Shown: in pieces, positions 22,774-31,188 of the stretch
Numbering within the stretch: position 1 is the first letter of the stretch
Layout of the letters: each line of letters begins with the position of its first letter
From: a bacterium
GTDB taxonomy: Bacteria; Desulfobacterota; Desulfobulbia; Desulfobulbales; Desulfobulbaceae
Assembly (NCBI GenBank): GCA_030538155.1
Contig: JAUNUN010000021.1
Location: 1-45,955, forward strand
Direction of reading: 5' to 3'
Length of the DNA stretch: 45,955 nucleotides
Made by a program: the position numbers and the translations under genes
Notes under the pieces: generated by a model
What the model was told of the DNA's origin: nothing
The model's input: only the letters and a program-made list of their open reading frames with translations
Databases searched by the model: none

Positions 22774-24468
22774 TCAGTGTTTTGGTAAAAGAATAGTAAA
22801 GACTGTACCTTTGCCTAGTGTACTCTGTACTTTTATTTTTCCACCAAGTTTTTCGATGATGCTGTATGAAATTGAAAGACCAAGCCCGGTTCCCTTGCCG
22901 ACTTCCTTGGTTGTGAAGAAGGGGTCAAAAATTTTGTTCACTTCAGCCTCGGTCATGCCTTTACCGGTATCGGCAATCGATATTTCAACCTCATCGCTTT
23001 TAGCCAGATAGCGAGAACTCACTGTAATAACGCCATTTGAACCTACTGCGTCAAAAGCGTTGTTGAGTAAGTTCAAGACTACCTGCTGAATCTGGGAAAG
23101 ATCGCTGGTGATCACCGGCACGTCATCGGCATAGTCCTTTTCAATGTTGATGTTGACATAGAGTGCCTCGTTTTCGAGAAAACCGGTAGTTTCATCCAAG
23201 AGGTTGTTCACATTGATTTTTTCCTTGGCAGGCTCCATGCGTCGGGCAAAGCCAAGCAGGTTGTGGATGATCTTCCTGGCCCTGGCCACATGCTGCTCGA
23301 TTTTGTCGACCGCCTTGTCGAACTCTTCGAAGTTCGGGCTTTTGCTCAGGTCTTCCTCGGCGAGCAAGTCTTTCATCCAGCCCGCATTTTCCGCAATCGA
23401 GGCGAGCGGGTTGTTTACCTCGTGGGCAATGCCTGCCGCCATTTTGCTCAGCGCAATCATCTTGTTGGCCTGCAGGAGCATATCGGAGCTGGCGGCATTT
23501 TCCCGGTCCGTCTCCTTTATGCGGTTGATGAGCGCATTGGTGAACAGGGCCGCGCCCGTGCAGATAACAAAAAGACCTAGGCTGGTGAAGAAAATCATCC
23601 AGTTTCTTCCCTGGGCAAGGGGAGAGAGGATCTCATCCGGGCTTTCCTTGACCACCAGAACCCAGCTGTTGCTGCGCACTGTGGCTGCGCCGATGAATAC
23701 ATCGTGCCCCTGAATCGACATGCGTTCTACCCGTGTTTTCACAGTGGAGCTGAAATTAGGGTAGGGAATATGCCGGCTGTTTGCTTCCCTGGCAAAGCCC
23801 ATGAAGATTGGAGAGGAGAGGTACTCGCCGCCGAAGCGGGGCAGGGTTTGTAACTTATTGACATTGTTGATGATAAAGGCGTCGCTGAGTTCGCCCAGCC
23901 AGGCCTTTTGCACAATGTCGTCAAGGTTTTTCAGATTGATGGTCAGGCGGAGGATCCAGGTTCCGCCATTCTCTCGGATGAGCACGGCTATGATGAAGTG
24001 GGGATAGTGTCGGTAACCCATGAAGATATCGCTGATGAACACGCCCTGCGACATCACCGCATCGAACCAAGGCTCGTTTTTGTAGTTGGCTGTTTTCAGG
24101 GCATCATAATAAGGACCGACGTAGGCAATATGGTTTCCTTCCTTGTCTATAATGCCGACATCAACATAGGAGTCGGATTTGGCATGCATGGTGGCAAAGA
24201 CCTGACCGAGATAGGCTTCATTGTTCAGATCATCCACTTTATTAGTGTTGGCAACGGTATATATTTGCGCCACCCTTTCCCTGAGGAACAGATCCAGGGT
24301 GTCTCTTCTTGCTTCAACCCGGTTGAGCAGGTTTTCCGATACTTTTTCCGTATATATCCTGTTGTAGAGCGCATAGAGTAAAAGATTGACGATAAGCAGC
24401 GGAATAACAGAAAATCCGACAATGGCCAGGCAATGTTGCCACCAGATCTTGGTATAATTTCTATCCAT
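22774..24468 (-). CDS. membrane sensor histidine kinase with periplasmic double-Cache domain
   Basis: A 564-aa kinase. First helix about 14-34, periplasmic dCache domain about 38-285 (LFLRERVAQIYTVAN helix; YVDVGIIDKEGNHIAYVGP; NEPWFDAV; WVLVVKE), second helix about 290-312, then a linker and kinase core: His near residue 348 in GIAHEVNNPLASI, NLLNNAFDAV, DTGKGMTE, FFTTKEVGKGTGLGLS. GGGGAG precedes the ATG. It heads the minus-strand signalling series that runs to 12244. It is closely similar in plan to the kinase at 20537, suggesting duplication of a kinase-receiver pair. Confidence 0.93.
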   Translation of the reverse strand: MDRNYTKIWWQHCLAIVGFSVIPLLIVNLLLYALYNRIYTEKVSENLLNRVEARRDTLDLFLRERVAQIYTVANTNKVDDLNNEAYLGQVFATMHAKSDSYVDVGIIDKEGNHIAYVGPYYDALKTANYKNEPWFDAVMSQGVFISDIFMGYRHYPHFIIAVLIRENGGTWILRLTINLKNLDDIVQKAWLGELSDAFIINNVNKLQTLPRFGGEYLSSPIFMGFAREANSRHIPYPNFSSTVKTRVERMSIQGHDVFIGAATVRSNSWVLVVKESPDEILSPLAQGRNWMIFFTSLGLFVICTGAALFTNALINRIKETDRENAASSDMLLQANKMIALSKMAAGIAHEVNNPLASIAENAGWMKDLLAEEDLSKSPNFEEFDKAVDKIEQHVARARKIIHNLLGFARRMEPAKEKINVNNLLDETTGFLENEALYVNINIEKDYADDVPVITSDLSQIQQVVLNLLNNAFDAVGSNGVITVSSRYLAKSDEVEISIADTGKGMTEAEVNKIFDPFFTTKEVGKGTGLGLSISYSIIEKLGGKIKVQSTLGKGTVFTILLPKH

Positions 24469-24785
24469 CGCGCGCTCCCCGGCAGTTGTTGCAGAAACGA
24501 CTGTTTCGTTATGATGAATTTGTGAATCAGTGACCCGAAAAAAATATAAGCATACAACCTGGGTCAGGCTTCATGCTTGCGTTCCATTTCCCTATCAAAA
24601 CACTGTTGAATAACACCTTCGGACAGTGTGTACTGTGTTTGCGTTCATTATGAAATCATCTCAGTTTTTCCTCGTCTTCTTAAATGTAATGTAAATGCAA
24701 TACTCCTGTAAAAATGAGACCATGCTTGTACAGGTCGAATATTTTTTTAAGTGGTCCTTTTTACTGCTTTTTTTTAGAAATTTGT
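24469..24785. other. intergenic region upstream of the kinase operon
   Basis: 317 bp with no gene. It contains a degenerate relative of the dispersed repeat (24582-24660) and a T-rich stretch at 24740-24780 that lies just past the end of the 279-aa gene. No -24/-12 element of the kind found before the TSUP operons is visible here on the minus strand. Confidence 0.5.
24582..24660. repeat. degenerate copy of the dispersed repeat
   Basis: The left end TTCCATTTCCCTATCAAAA matches the left end of copy B (TTCCATTTCCATATCAAAG). The following bases form their own stem (CACTGT...ACAGTG about 24601-24628) and do not match the core well. Only the left end supports membership. Confidence 0.5.
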
Positions 24786-25625
24786 TCAGGCTGGTGCCGA
24801 GTTGTCAGGCGCTTCGAGAATTGCCGTCGCTTTCAGGCAGACCACATCGCCAATGCGCACCTCGTTGTCTTTTTCAATAAGTAGGATAACATCCCTTTTT
24901 CGTATGCCCACCACTGTTGCGCCGGCCAAGGCCTCGCCTGTGCTGCGAAAGACGGGGCATTCCATGCCGACAACCGCCTGGACCGCGGCAGGAAGATCGC
25001 AGGTCAGCTCGGTGCCGCTTTCAGAGCGAGTGAGTTTGTAGATCTCACTGCAGCCATGTTCCGCTAAAAGCCGGTTCCACCTGCGGCCCAGCAAAAAGGT
25101 GGCGAAGCCGGTTGCTATGCCGCCGATAGTACAGAGTATAACAAACAAAAAGGGGCTTTGCCCTGTTTGTCTGGTCAAAAACGAGGAGGAATGGGCGTTC
25201 AGGGTGGGCTGGTCGGGCCAGATTCTGATGGTGTAGACCAGTGCGGGGTTTTGTTTTTCACCGTAATGATCCCTGACCTTGACGACATATTTATCTTCCT
25301 GGGCAGTGTCGGCAACCTCAATGCTGCCGCGCCACATGGCCCCGCCGAGCCAGAAACCAGTGAAAATTGCCCTGGGAACGACGCGAACAGAACCATCTGC
25401 GGGTGCGCCCTCAATGAGCATCTCTTCCAGGGTTTCGGTTTTGGGCGGCATGGGGCCGCTGATGGCGTATGAACTGCCCGGCAGGAGTTCGATGATGCCC
25501 CGATTGCCGCTAATGCCGCCAATAAGCGAATCAGCCAGGGAAAACAGGGCGGCAAAGAAAAAAATCGCGGCCAGGGTGCCGGTTCGTTTTTGCCAACTGA
25601 GGATGCGGCTGGAATCAGTGGTCAC
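24786..25625 (-). CDS. two-helix membrane protein of the TSUP operon, unknown function
   Basis: A 279-aa protein that I do not recognise. First membrane helix about 15-37, an extracytoplasmic part of about 115 residues (includes GSSYAISGPMPPKTE and IRIWPDQPTLNAHSSS), a second helix about 155-176 (PFLFVILCTIGGIATGFATF), and a cytoplasmic C-terminal part of about 100 residues with beta-strand character (KRDVILLIEKDNEVRIGDVV). It starts with GTG at 25625, overlapping the stop of the 73-aa gene by GTGA. It is the last gene of the operon led by the 98-aa protein at 27960. Topology resembles the 237-aa protein of the second TSUP operon, but with an added cytoplasmic domain. Confidence 0.7.
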   Translation of the reverse strand: MTTDSSRILSWQKRTGTLAAIFFFAALFSLADSLIGGISGNRGIIELLPGSSYAISGPMPPKTETLEEMLIEGAPADGSVRVVPRAIFTGFWLGGAMWRGSIEVADTAQEDKYVVKVRDHYGEKQNPALVYTIRIWPDQPTLNAHSSSFLTRQTGQSPFLFVILCTIGGIATGFATFLLGRRWNRLLAEHGCSEIYKLTRSESGTELTCDLPAAVQAVVGMECPVFRSTGEALAGATVVGIRKRDVILLIEKDNEVRIGDVVCLKATAILEAPDNSAPA

Positions 25626-25843
25626 GATGCCAGGGGACGGTAGCGGTTTAGAAGGCGCTTTCCGCCAAGGGCAACAACCAGGGTCAGCAGAAACAGGACG
25701 CCAATGGTCTTGAAGAAGGTAAAGGTGAAATCGTCCGGAGTCAGTGAAGCCTGGTACATGGCCACAAACACCGATACCAGCATGAGGCCGTTAACACCGA
25801 CAACCAGGAGTTTGTGCAACAAGAAAAAAGTGTATTCCGACAT
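25622..25843 (-). CDS. 73-aa two-helix membrane protein
   Basis: A small hydrophobic protein with two membrane helices (about 8-28 and 41-60), a short polar turn (QASLTPDDFTFT) and a basic tail (KRLLNRYRP). Ribosome site AGGTG precedes the ATG at 25843. It is coupled to the 279-aa membrane protein by a 4-bp overlap. Function unknown; probably a subunit or stabiliser of a membrane complex with its operon partners. Confidence 0.75.
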   Translation of the reverse strand: MSEYTFFLLHKLLVVGVNGLMLVSVFVAMYQASLTPDDFTFTFFKTIGVLFLLTLVVALGGKRLLNRYRPLAS

Positions 25844-25915
25844 GGTGCACCTGCTTGAATGAAAGTATGCGAGCGGGGTTTCCCCCCGCCCGCAACAGGA
25901 TGGAATTGTTCGGCT

Positions 25916-26542
25916 TTACCGCTTATAAATATCGGTCTTGCTGATGTTCATGAAGCGAAGCGCCTGGCCTTCCGTCTTAAAGTAGATGCGCACTTCATCG
26001 CCGGCATCCCAGGTGCTGAGGGGATAGACGTTCCTGTCTGCATATCCCTCTGGAATGACAAAGGTGCACAATACTTTCTGGCGACTTGAGTATACGGTGA
26101 CGGTCTTCTTTTCTGAATCAATAATCGGGAAAGGTTTTGCGGCCTTTGCGGTTGCATCGTAAACAAGCGGATGCGTCCGGTCTATTTTTTGCTGCAGATC
26201 AACGATCTCAATGTCGAGATATACCAAGTTTGCCTTGGGTATATCGTAGAGTTCAATCTGCTTTTTCTCGATATCCAGTTTCAGCCTCTGGCCGGCCTTG
26301 GGCAGTGGGCCGACTTCCGCAGGATCGGTGGGCAGGGTGAACTGCACAGCCGGCATGGTGTCGTAGACCGGGTGAATCGGGTCTATGGCGCTGTCATGTA
26401 CCACGGTGACAACACGTTTTTCTGCGTCAAAGGCTACTACTCTACCCTGTTCAACTTGGCCGTACTTGGATGTGTCGCAGCCGGCAATGCCCAGCACGAA
26501 ACAGGCACTGGCAGCAATCAAAAGGATCGGTTTGATATTCAT
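25916..26542 (-). CDS. lipoprotein of the TSUP operon, unknown function
   Basis: A 208-aa protein with a lipoprotein signal (MNIKPILLIAASACFVLGIAGC). The lipobox G-I-A-G-C puts the acylated cysteine at about residue 22. The mature part is beta-rich and has two similar halves: each has a GRVVAFDAEKRVVTVVHD / PIIDSEKKTVTVYSSR-like strand pair, which may mean an internal duplication. The start at 26542 is chosen for the AAGGAG upstream. It sits 30 bp after the TSUP gene. The likely place is the outer face of the inner membrane or the periplasmic face of the outer membrane. Confidence 0.75.
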   Translation of the reverse strand: MNIKPILLIAASACFVLGIAGCDTSKYGQVEQGRVVAFDAEKRVVTVVHDSAIDPIHPVYDTMPAVQFTLPTDPAEVGPLPKAGQRLKLDIEKKQIELYDIPKANLVYLDIEIVDLQQKIDRTHPLVYDATAKAAKPFPIIDSEKKTVTVYSSRQKVLCTFVIPEGYADRNVYPLSTWDAGDEVRIYFKTEGQALRFMNISKTDIYKR

Positions 26543-26572
26543 GTGGTTCTCCTTGTGCATTGTCCCTGAGGT

Positions 26573-27625
26573 TTATTTCTGCTTTTTCATGGCCAGTTCT
26601 TTCTTTGCGCCCTGAACCATGCGCACAAAGATGTAGAGCGACATCAGGCTGACGAGGCTCAGCACCAGTACGGTGGAAGCATTGTCCAAGAGCCTCTTGT
26701 ATGCAGGCAGCCAAGGCTGAACGAGCTTAAGCAGGATGGAAACAGCGCAACCGATTACCGCCAGGCCAAACGCGATACGAATGCCGTAGCCCTTGATATA
26801 TTTGGTCGCTACAGCGCCTACCTGGGCACCCATGGCTGCACCAACCAGCATGATCAGCGCGGCAACCAGCTCGGTACGACCCTTGAAGGTATAGGTGGCG
26901 GCTCCGTACAGACCGGAGATGGCAACCTCAAACAGGTCGGTGCCAACGGCAACGTGGGTCGGACAGCCGACAAGATAAATCAGGGCGGGCATGCGGATAA
27001 GGCCGCCGCCGATACCCAGGATACCAGCCAGCCAGCCGGTCAGGAAGCTGACGATAATGGGCAACCATGCGGAGCAGGTGATGCCTGCAGCCTTGAGGTG
27101 AACCATCGGCGGGATCTTGATTTTATGTAGGGTCTTGTGCCATTCGACACCAGTGGCGCCGGCTTCCAGCACTTCACCCTTAGCTGCTGCTGCTTTCTCT
27201 TTGGCGCGACGTTTGCCGACATCATGGAACACGGTCCAAGCGATGAAGCTCAAGAGGGCGATATAAATCCATCGGACCACAAGGTCAACGGAACCAAGGC
27301 GCTCAAGCCACATGATCATCTGGGCTCCGACCTCAAAGCCCACGACCGTACCAACCAGCATGATCATGCCGAGTTTGTAGTCGACGTTGCCGAATTTACC
27401 ATGACGCATGGTGGAAATAAGCGATTTACCCGCCATATGCGCAATATCCGTACCAATGGCAAAGGCCATGGGGAAACCGAGGATGTTCAGACCGGGCGTG
27501 ACCATCCAGGCGCCGCCCATACCAAAAAAACCACCGATAATACCAACACCGACACCAAGAATGATGAGGCCGGGCCAAAAGATTTTAACGCCGGCAATAG
27601 GCATGAGAATATATAACCAGTCCAT
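26573..27625 (-). CDS. TSUP (TauE/SafE) family membrane transporter 1
   Basis: A 350-aa carrier with eight or more membrane helices. The two TSUP repeats each have their Gly-rich signature: GGFFGMGGAWMVTPGLN...AIGTDIAHMAGKS about 34-72, and GILGIGGGLIRMPAL...AVGTDLFE about 205-235. Members move sulfite, taurine-derived or sulfoacetate-type anions, or other organic anions. The first repeat has a FGMGGAW variant. The ATG at 27625 has AGGAG 6 nt upstream. It lies in a sigma-54-headed operon with small membrane proteins and a lipoprotein. In a sulfur-metabolising organism a sulfur oxyanion is a fair guess, but the substrate is not determined. Confidence 0.88.
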   Translation of the reverse strand: MDWLYILMPIAGVKIFWPGLIILGVGVGIIGGFFGMGGAWMVTPGLNILGFPMAFAIGTDIAHMAGKSLISTMRHGKFGNVDYKLGMIMLVGTVVGFEVGAQMIMWLERLGSVDLVVRWIYIALLSFIAWTVFHDVGKRRAKEKAAAAKGEVLEAGATGVEWHKTLHKIKIPPMVHLKAAGITCSAWLPIIVSFLTGWLAGILGIGGGLIRMPALIYLVGCPTHVAVGTDLFEVAISGLYGAATYTFKGRTELVAALIMLVGAAMGAQVGAVATKYIKGYGIRIAFGLAVIGCAVSILLKLVQPWLPAYKRLLDNASTVLVLSLVSLMSLYIFVRMVQGAKKELAMKKQK

Positions 27626-27663
27626 GAGCAACTCCTATGGGTTTTGTGGATACAAGTGTTGGA

Positions 27664-27960
27664 TCAATGTTCGGCCAGTTCGCGGGATTTGAGGTCAATC
27701 CCGATCCAGCTCATGACGATGTCTGCGATCACGCCAAAAACAACGCCCACGACCGGAATAATGATAATGGTCAGGATCATGAACTCTAGATGACTTTCGT
27801 TATACATATTGGCCCACCAAGCCATGATGCCGCTGAGTTTGCGGGTGTCGGCCACAATGACAACAGGAGCGCCTCCACCTCCGGCCGCCAGGACCCAGCT
27901 CGGTGCGAACAGTACGAGAGCGGAAAGTGCCCACCACATTCGATGCAAACGTCTTTTCAT
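27664..27960 (-). CDS. 98-aa exported membrane protein, first gene of TSUP operon 1
   Basis: A small protein with a cleavable-type signal (about 1-25, ending VLAAGGGG), a short extracytoplasmic segment (MAWWANMYNESHLEF) and one membrane helix (about 60-83, MILTIIIIPVVGVVFGVIAD). From memory it resembles the small family named after Desulfovibrio DVU0150, which neighbours TSUP genes; this needs a search. AAGGAG precedes the ATG. It is the first gene behind the sigma-54 promoter at 28153-28167, with a leader of about 180 nt. Confidence 0.75.
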   Translation of the reverse strand: MKRRLHRMWWALSALVLFAPSWVLAAGGGGAPVVIVADTRKLSGIMAWWANMYNESHLEFMILTIIIIPVVGVVFGVIADIVMSWIGIDLKSRELAEH

Positions 27961-28050
27961 TGTGTTCTCCTTGTCTTTCTTGCTTGGCTTTTAGCGCGCT
28001 CAGACACCCCTGTGCAGACGCGCCCTTATGTAGGCCGGATAAAAGATCCA

Positions 28051-28079
28051 GGCGCTCCGGCGGGGGATTCCGGAACGCC
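28051..28079 (-). promoter_or_regulatory. stem-loop in the leader of TSUP operon 1
   Basis: GGCGCTCCGG (28051-28060) pairs with CCGGAACGCC (28070-28079) with one mismatch. In the minus-strand RNA it is followed by TGGATCTTTTAT, a weak U-run. It lies in the untranslated leader, about 90 nt before the start codon, and could be an attenuator. Confidence 0.4.
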
Positions 28080-28152
28080 CGGCGACAAACCCTGTTCTGT
28101 TATGGAGCTGAGAAGCGCATGGATAACAGCAGTAAGGTTCCGAATGTTTAAA

Positions 28153-28167
28153 GCAAACGCCGTGCCA
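28153..28167 (-). promoter_or_regulatory. sigma-54 promoter (-24/-12) of TSUP operon 1
   Basis: The minus strand reads TGGCACG-GCGT-TTGC from 28167 to 28153, a full match to the sigma-54 consensus with the required 10 bp between GG and GC, followed by TTT. The predicted transcript start is about 28141, about 180 nt before the 98-aa gene. Confidence 0.85.
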
Positions 28168-28235
28168 TTGCGGGCTTGTATTTGTATTTTGTTGATATCA
28201 TTGTGAAAAAATAATGAATATTTGCGTGACTGCTG

Positions 28236-28254
28236 GTTGCGCATATCGCGCAAC
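28236..28254. promoter_or_regulatory. palindromic activator/operator site
   Basis: GTTGCGC (28236-28242) and its complement GCGCAAC (28248-28254) with a 5-nt spacer. It lies about 95-113 bp upstream of the predicted sigma-54 start, the usual position of an enhancer for an AAA+ activator. It is also 72-90 bp before the divergent regulator gene, which it may control too. A further half-site-like TTGCGCG follows at about 28264. Confidence 0.6.
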
Positions 28255-28325
28255 GGTTGTTGCTTGCGCGATGCCTGCGGAGCTGGTAGGAAAGAAGGCG
28301 AGGGCAGGGAAAATTCTGCTTAAAC

Positions 28326-30884
28326 TTGAGCTCTCATCTGAATATGCGCTTTTATTTTCCTCCCCAGGTTAACACCATTCTTCGCCCAGGCTCCCGCCTG
28401 ACCCGCTGGAGTATCAGCAAGTTTCTCATCTTGCTCGGGGCTGTTCTCATGATGTTCGTTCTGAGCATCTCCTTCTTTGCCGTCTATAAGGCGGCCTCCT
28501 CCTATCTCAGGGAGGCTTTCTCCAGAAATGCGCAGATGCGTACTCTGGCGCAGGCCAATGCCGTTAGCGCCATGCTGGATGATGCGCAGCGCGAACTGGA
28601 GTATTTGTCGCGCAGCGCGCTCTCCGCAGATGAAATGCGCGCTTATTTCAACCGTAAATCAGCGCAGGAACGAAATCGTTACTGTGAGGCCGGGTTTCAG
28701 GGTACTGCCGCTGGTGAGCATTTTGTGCTGGTGAATTCAGGCGAACTGTTTGTGCCGGTTCCGCCCGGTCAGATGCTGGCAGGCAGCGGTGACGGCGTCT
28801 TTGCCCATGCCAACAAGGCCGCGCCGTCCACGGCTGCGCCCGAAGTGCATGTGGGTGATCCGGTTGAAACGGTATATGCCGCCCTGCCGGTACCCAATGG
28901 GGTGCGCAATATCTTTATGCATGTCATCCGCCTGACGCAGCCCGTTTTCACTGACGAGGGCGAGTATCAGGGCCAGTTGGTTCTGTCGATCAATCTCCAG
29001 GAGATGCGCAACATCCTGTCCCTGTACGCCTCTGCTCAGTCACCCTTGTACCTGTCGCCGCAAAACATTGAGCGCAAGCAGAGTTTTGTTTTTGATTTGG
29101 GCGGCTGGCTGCTCTTTGAGTCTGAAGAAGTGCAGACACCGCACAAGGCACTCTCGGTAGACCGGCTGCGAGCCGGACTGCAGGGAGACGTAGGCAGACC
29201 CGGCTTCAAGGAGGCCTTTCGGCCGGCATATGAATACAAAACCTACTGGACCTTGGTGATCGATGTACAGGCCGGGCAGGCCGGGCAGTTGCTGACCTCG
29301 GGTGAGTTTATGCTGCCGCGCTCCGAGGAGCAAACCTTGTTTCTCAGCTATGCCCCCATTGTTTTCCACGGCAACGGCATCAACAAAATCATTGGCGGTA
29401 TCGGCTGTTTTGACAGCAGCGCCGTGCTGGTACAACTGAACAACAAGATAGCAAAAACGCTCTACTTCCTCTTCTTTTTGAGCGGTATTCTGTTTGTGAT
29501 TGCCCTCTTTTTTATCGGTCGTCATATCACCAGACAAGTTGAAAATATCTCCAAAGAGATCGAAGAAAAGATCCAGAGTGATGATCAAAGGCCCTTTGCC
29601 TACTATTCCTCCTACGCGGAACTTGATCAGTTCCAGCGCACTATCAATATCTTGCTGCATCAGCTGTACATAGCCAGGCGGGATCTGGCGCAGAAGTCAT
29701 TGAGCGATGAAGATGAACGGCTTCGCCAGAAGATCAGTCTGGAAAAAAAGATAGAGTCAAGCGAAGAATTGAATGAGGAACTGTTGCTGAACCCGCTGCA
29801 CGGCATTGTCGGCGGCAGCTACGCCATCGCCCAGTTGCGGCAGCAGATACACAAGGCAGCCGGAGTGCTTGCCGATGTGTTGATCATTGGCGAAACCGGC
29901 ACCGGCAAGGAACTGACTGCAGGGGCCATCCATGCGCTGAGCTATCGCGCCAAGGGCCCCTTCATCTCCATCAGTTGTGGTGCGCTCGATGAAAACCTCC
30001 TGATGGATGCGCTCTTCGGCCACGTGAAAGGCGCGCATTCCGAAGCGCAGTCTGATCGTAAAGGGGCGTTTTTAGCAGCTTCCGGCGGCACCCTGCTGCT
30101 CGACGAAATCGGCAACGCCTCGGTGCGAGTGCAGCAGGCGCTGTTGCGCGCCCTGTCGGTGCGACGCATCATTCCACTGGGTTCGGATCAGGAGGTTGCC
30201 TTTGATGCGCGCATCATTGCGGCAACCAATGTGGATCTGCTGCAAACAGGTGAAGAACACTTTTTTCGCGAAGATCTCTACTATCGTCTGGCCGTGATCA
30301 CCATCAATACGCCGCCGCTTCGTCACAGGAAGGAAGATATTCCTGTTTTGATCCGTTTCTTTCTGGAACGGCATTTCCGTCAGTCGCAAAATGCCGTGGT
30401 CAGCGTGAGCCGGGGGGCCTACGAAAAAATGCTCCAGCATGACTGGCCGGGCAATGTTCGTGAGTTGGAACATTGCCTGACCCGTTCGCTTGCCTTTGTA
30501 GACGGAGACACCCTGCTGGCGGAGCACATACTTTTTAATGAACCTGTTTTTGAAGGGGCGAGCACCACGCCGCTCCAGGAAGAACGGACTGGTTCGCGCT
30601 CCGGCTCTGCAACTGCGGGGCGCGAACATGCCGCTTCTTCTTCCGGACAGGAAACCGGACCTGACTCAGCCGAGCAAAATGTGGAGGGTCTGAACGAGCG
30701 GCAGCAGACGGTGTGGCCCTTAATCGTGCTGCAGGGCAGCATCAGCAGGGGCGAGTACCAGGAGGCACTTGAAGACAGCATTTCCGTGCGCACCGCCCAG
30801 TACGATCTCTACGACTTTGTCAGCCGCGGGCTTTTGATCAAGTCTGGGCGCGGCCCTTCCTGCCGCTATACTCTGATCGAATGA
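28326..30884 (+). CDS. membrane-bound sigma-54-activator-like AAA+ regulator with degenerate GAFTGA and winged-helix C-terminus
   Basis: An 852-aa regulator. Helix 1 (about 34-58), an extracytoplasmic Cache-like sensor (about 60-370), helix 2 (about 375-395, LFFLSGILFVIALFF), a linker, then an AAA+ domain: Walker A GETGTGKE near 521, the L1 region GHVKGAHSEA near 565-574 where GAFTGA is expected, Walker B LLLDEIGN near 591, AATN and DWPGNVRELEH. The last about 65 residues (LNERQQTVWPLI...GRGPSCRYTL) form a winged-helix DNA-binding domain, not the usual Fis helix. Loss of GAFTGA suggests it cannot open sigma-54 promoters by itself (compare TyrR). It is divergent from TSUP operon 1. The first codon is TTG; an ATG at 28344 is an equal candidate because neither has a strong ribosome site. 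Confidence 0.8.
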   Translation: MSSHLNMRFYFPPQVNTILRPGSRLTRWSISKFLILLGAVLMMFVLSISFFAVYKAASSYLREAFSRNAQMRTLAQANAVSAMLDDAQRELEYLSRSALSADEMRAYFNRKSAQERNRYCEAGFQGTAAGEHFVLVNSGELFVPVPPGQMLAGSGDGVFAHANKAAPSTAAPEVHVGDPVETVYAALPVPNGVRNIFMHVIRLTQPVFTDEGEYQGQLVLSINLQEMRNILSLYASAQSPLYLSPQNIERKQSFVFDLGGWLLFESEEVQTPHKALSVDRLRAGLQGDVGRPGFKEAFRPAYEYKTYWTLVIDVQAGQAGQLLTSGEFMLPRSEEQTLFLSYAPIVFHGNGINKIIGGIGCFDSSAVLVQLNNKIAKTLYFLFFLSGILFVIALFFIGRHITRQVENISKEIEEKIQSDDQRPFAYYSSYAELDQFQRTINILLHQLYIARRDLAQKSLSDEDERLRQKISLEKKIESSEELNEELLLNPLHGIVGGSYAIAQLRQQIHKAAGVLADVLIIGETGTGKELTAGAIHALSYRAKGPFISISCGALDENLLMDALFGHVKGAHSEAQSDRKGAFLAASGGTLLLDEIGNASVRVQQALLRALSVRRIIPLGSDQEVAFDARIIAATNVDLLQTGEEHFFREDLYYRLAVITINTPPLRHRKEDIPVLIRFFLERHFRQSQNAVVSVSRGAYEKMLQHDWPGNVRELEHCLTRSLAFVDGDTLLAEHILFNEPVFEGASTTPLQEERTGSRSGSATAGREHAASSSGQETGPDSAEQNVEGLNERQQTVWPLIVLQGSISRGEYQEALEDSISVRTAQYDLYDFVSRGLLIKSGRGPSCRYTLIE

Positions 30885-30957
30885 GGCAGGTTGAGAACCG
30901 GCCATCAGAGCGACCGGACCATACCTTGCCCTGTCATCTCTCTGCCCTGCCGGCTTA

Positions 30958-30996
30958 TTCCAATTTCATAGCAAAGCCCTATCTATTTCGGCCTTG
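30958..30996. repeat. partial copy of the dispersed repeat (left end)
   Basis: TTCCAATTTCATAGCAAAGCCCTATCTATTTCGGC matches the left end of copy A (TTCCATATCAAAGCCCTATCTGTGACGGC). The core and right end are absent. It lies between convergent genes. Confidence 0.6.
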
Positions 30997-31087
30997 ATGC
31001 GGCAATGACTGTTGCAGTCAGGGCATCCGTCCCTGGCCGCTCCATATCCCGCGCCCAAGGGCTGATCATCATCGATAGCCATATAAA

Positions 31088-31120
31088 AAAACCCGGCATC
31101 TTCAAAAGATGCCGGGTTTT
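31088..31120. terminator. bidirectional intrinsic terminator
   Basis: AAAACCCGGCATCTT (31088-31102), loop CAA, then its exact complement at 31106-31120. The stem ends in A-run and T-run on either side, so it works in both directions. It sits between the convergent AAA+ regulator gene and the end of TSUP operon 2. Confidence 0.92.
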
Positions 31121-31188
31121 GTGTGAAGGGCAGGAGTGGTAGCAATTTTCCCGCCCAGCAGTCTGCACTGAAGGCTCAGTGTGCTGTT

